From the NCBI RefSeq assembly GCF_937934665.1, contig NZ_CALGYW010000141.1, positions 1 through 5,738 of the forward strand: 5,738 nucleotides of DNA, written 5' to 3'. The DNA comes from an uncultured Anaerococcus sp. (GTDB lineage Bacteria; Bacillota; Clostridia; Tissierellales; Peptoniphilaceae). Below, in pieces: positions 5,716 to 5,738 of this stretch (within the stretch, counting starts at the first letter, position 1; each line of letters begins with the position of its first letter). Both the position numbers and the translations under genes were made by a program. The notes below the pieces were generated by a model. That model had not been told where the DNA came from and ran no database searches. It worked only from the letters and a program-made list of their open reading frames with translations.

Positions 5716-5738
5716 TTGCTTTTCTATTAGAAAGGCAA
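5716..5738. repeat. Inverted repeat at the right edge, possible terminator remnant
   Basis: TTGC-T-TTTCTA (5716-5726) and TAGAAA-G-GCAA (5728-5738) are symmetric about base 5727, with one T/G mismatch that would be a G-U wobble in plus-strand RNA. It may be the terminator of a gene beyond the window, or an additional regulatory site for the marR operon. The window ends exactly at the outer arm, so it may extend further. Confidence 0.35.

Overview
The window looks like the chromosome of an AT-rich Gram-positive (Bacillota) bacterium. Shine-Dalgarno sites are strong and purine-rich, intergenic gaps are short, TTG is used as a start, and terminators are simple stems with T-runs. Protein sequence style suggests an anaerobic Tissierellia or Clostridia-type lineage such as Anaerococcus or a relative. 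That placement is an impression, not something the window proves. No RNA genes, insertion sequences, CRISPR arrays or phage genes are visible.

Layout from left to right: (1) the 3' part of a plus-strand gene for an unrecognised protein with an HExxH zinc-peptidase-like motif; (2) a bidirectional terminator shared with (3) a minus-strand short-chain dehydrogenase/reductase (SDR) gene of the FabG/YmfI type, whose best promoter would make a leaderless mRNA; (4) a 67-bp divergent intergenic region; (5) a plus-strand pair encoding a CorC/HlyC-type membrane protein with CBS domains and an aldo/keto reductase, 9 bp apart; (6) a second strong bidirectional terminator; (7) a minus-strand three-gene operon that runs marR, pirin, FMN reductase, with an 8-bp overlap and then an 11-bp gap; (8) the marR promoter region at the right edge, which holds a regular array of TAGAT/ATCTA dyads with centres every 7 bp.

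The most coherent unit is the marR-pirin-FMN reductase operon. A MarR repressor, a cupin of the pirin family and a flavodoxin-fold NAD(P)H:FMN or quinone reductase together suggest an autoregulated response to quinones, flavonoid-like or electrophilic compounds. That role is inferred from gene content and the operator-like array. The aldo/keto reductase and the SDR on other transcripts add NAD(P)H-dependent carbonyl-reducing capacity, but nothing in the sequence ties them to the same regulator. All gene families here are known. I did not find convincing evidence of an entirely new system; the points most worth following up are the operator array, the apparently leaderless SDR start and the unassigned HExxH protein.
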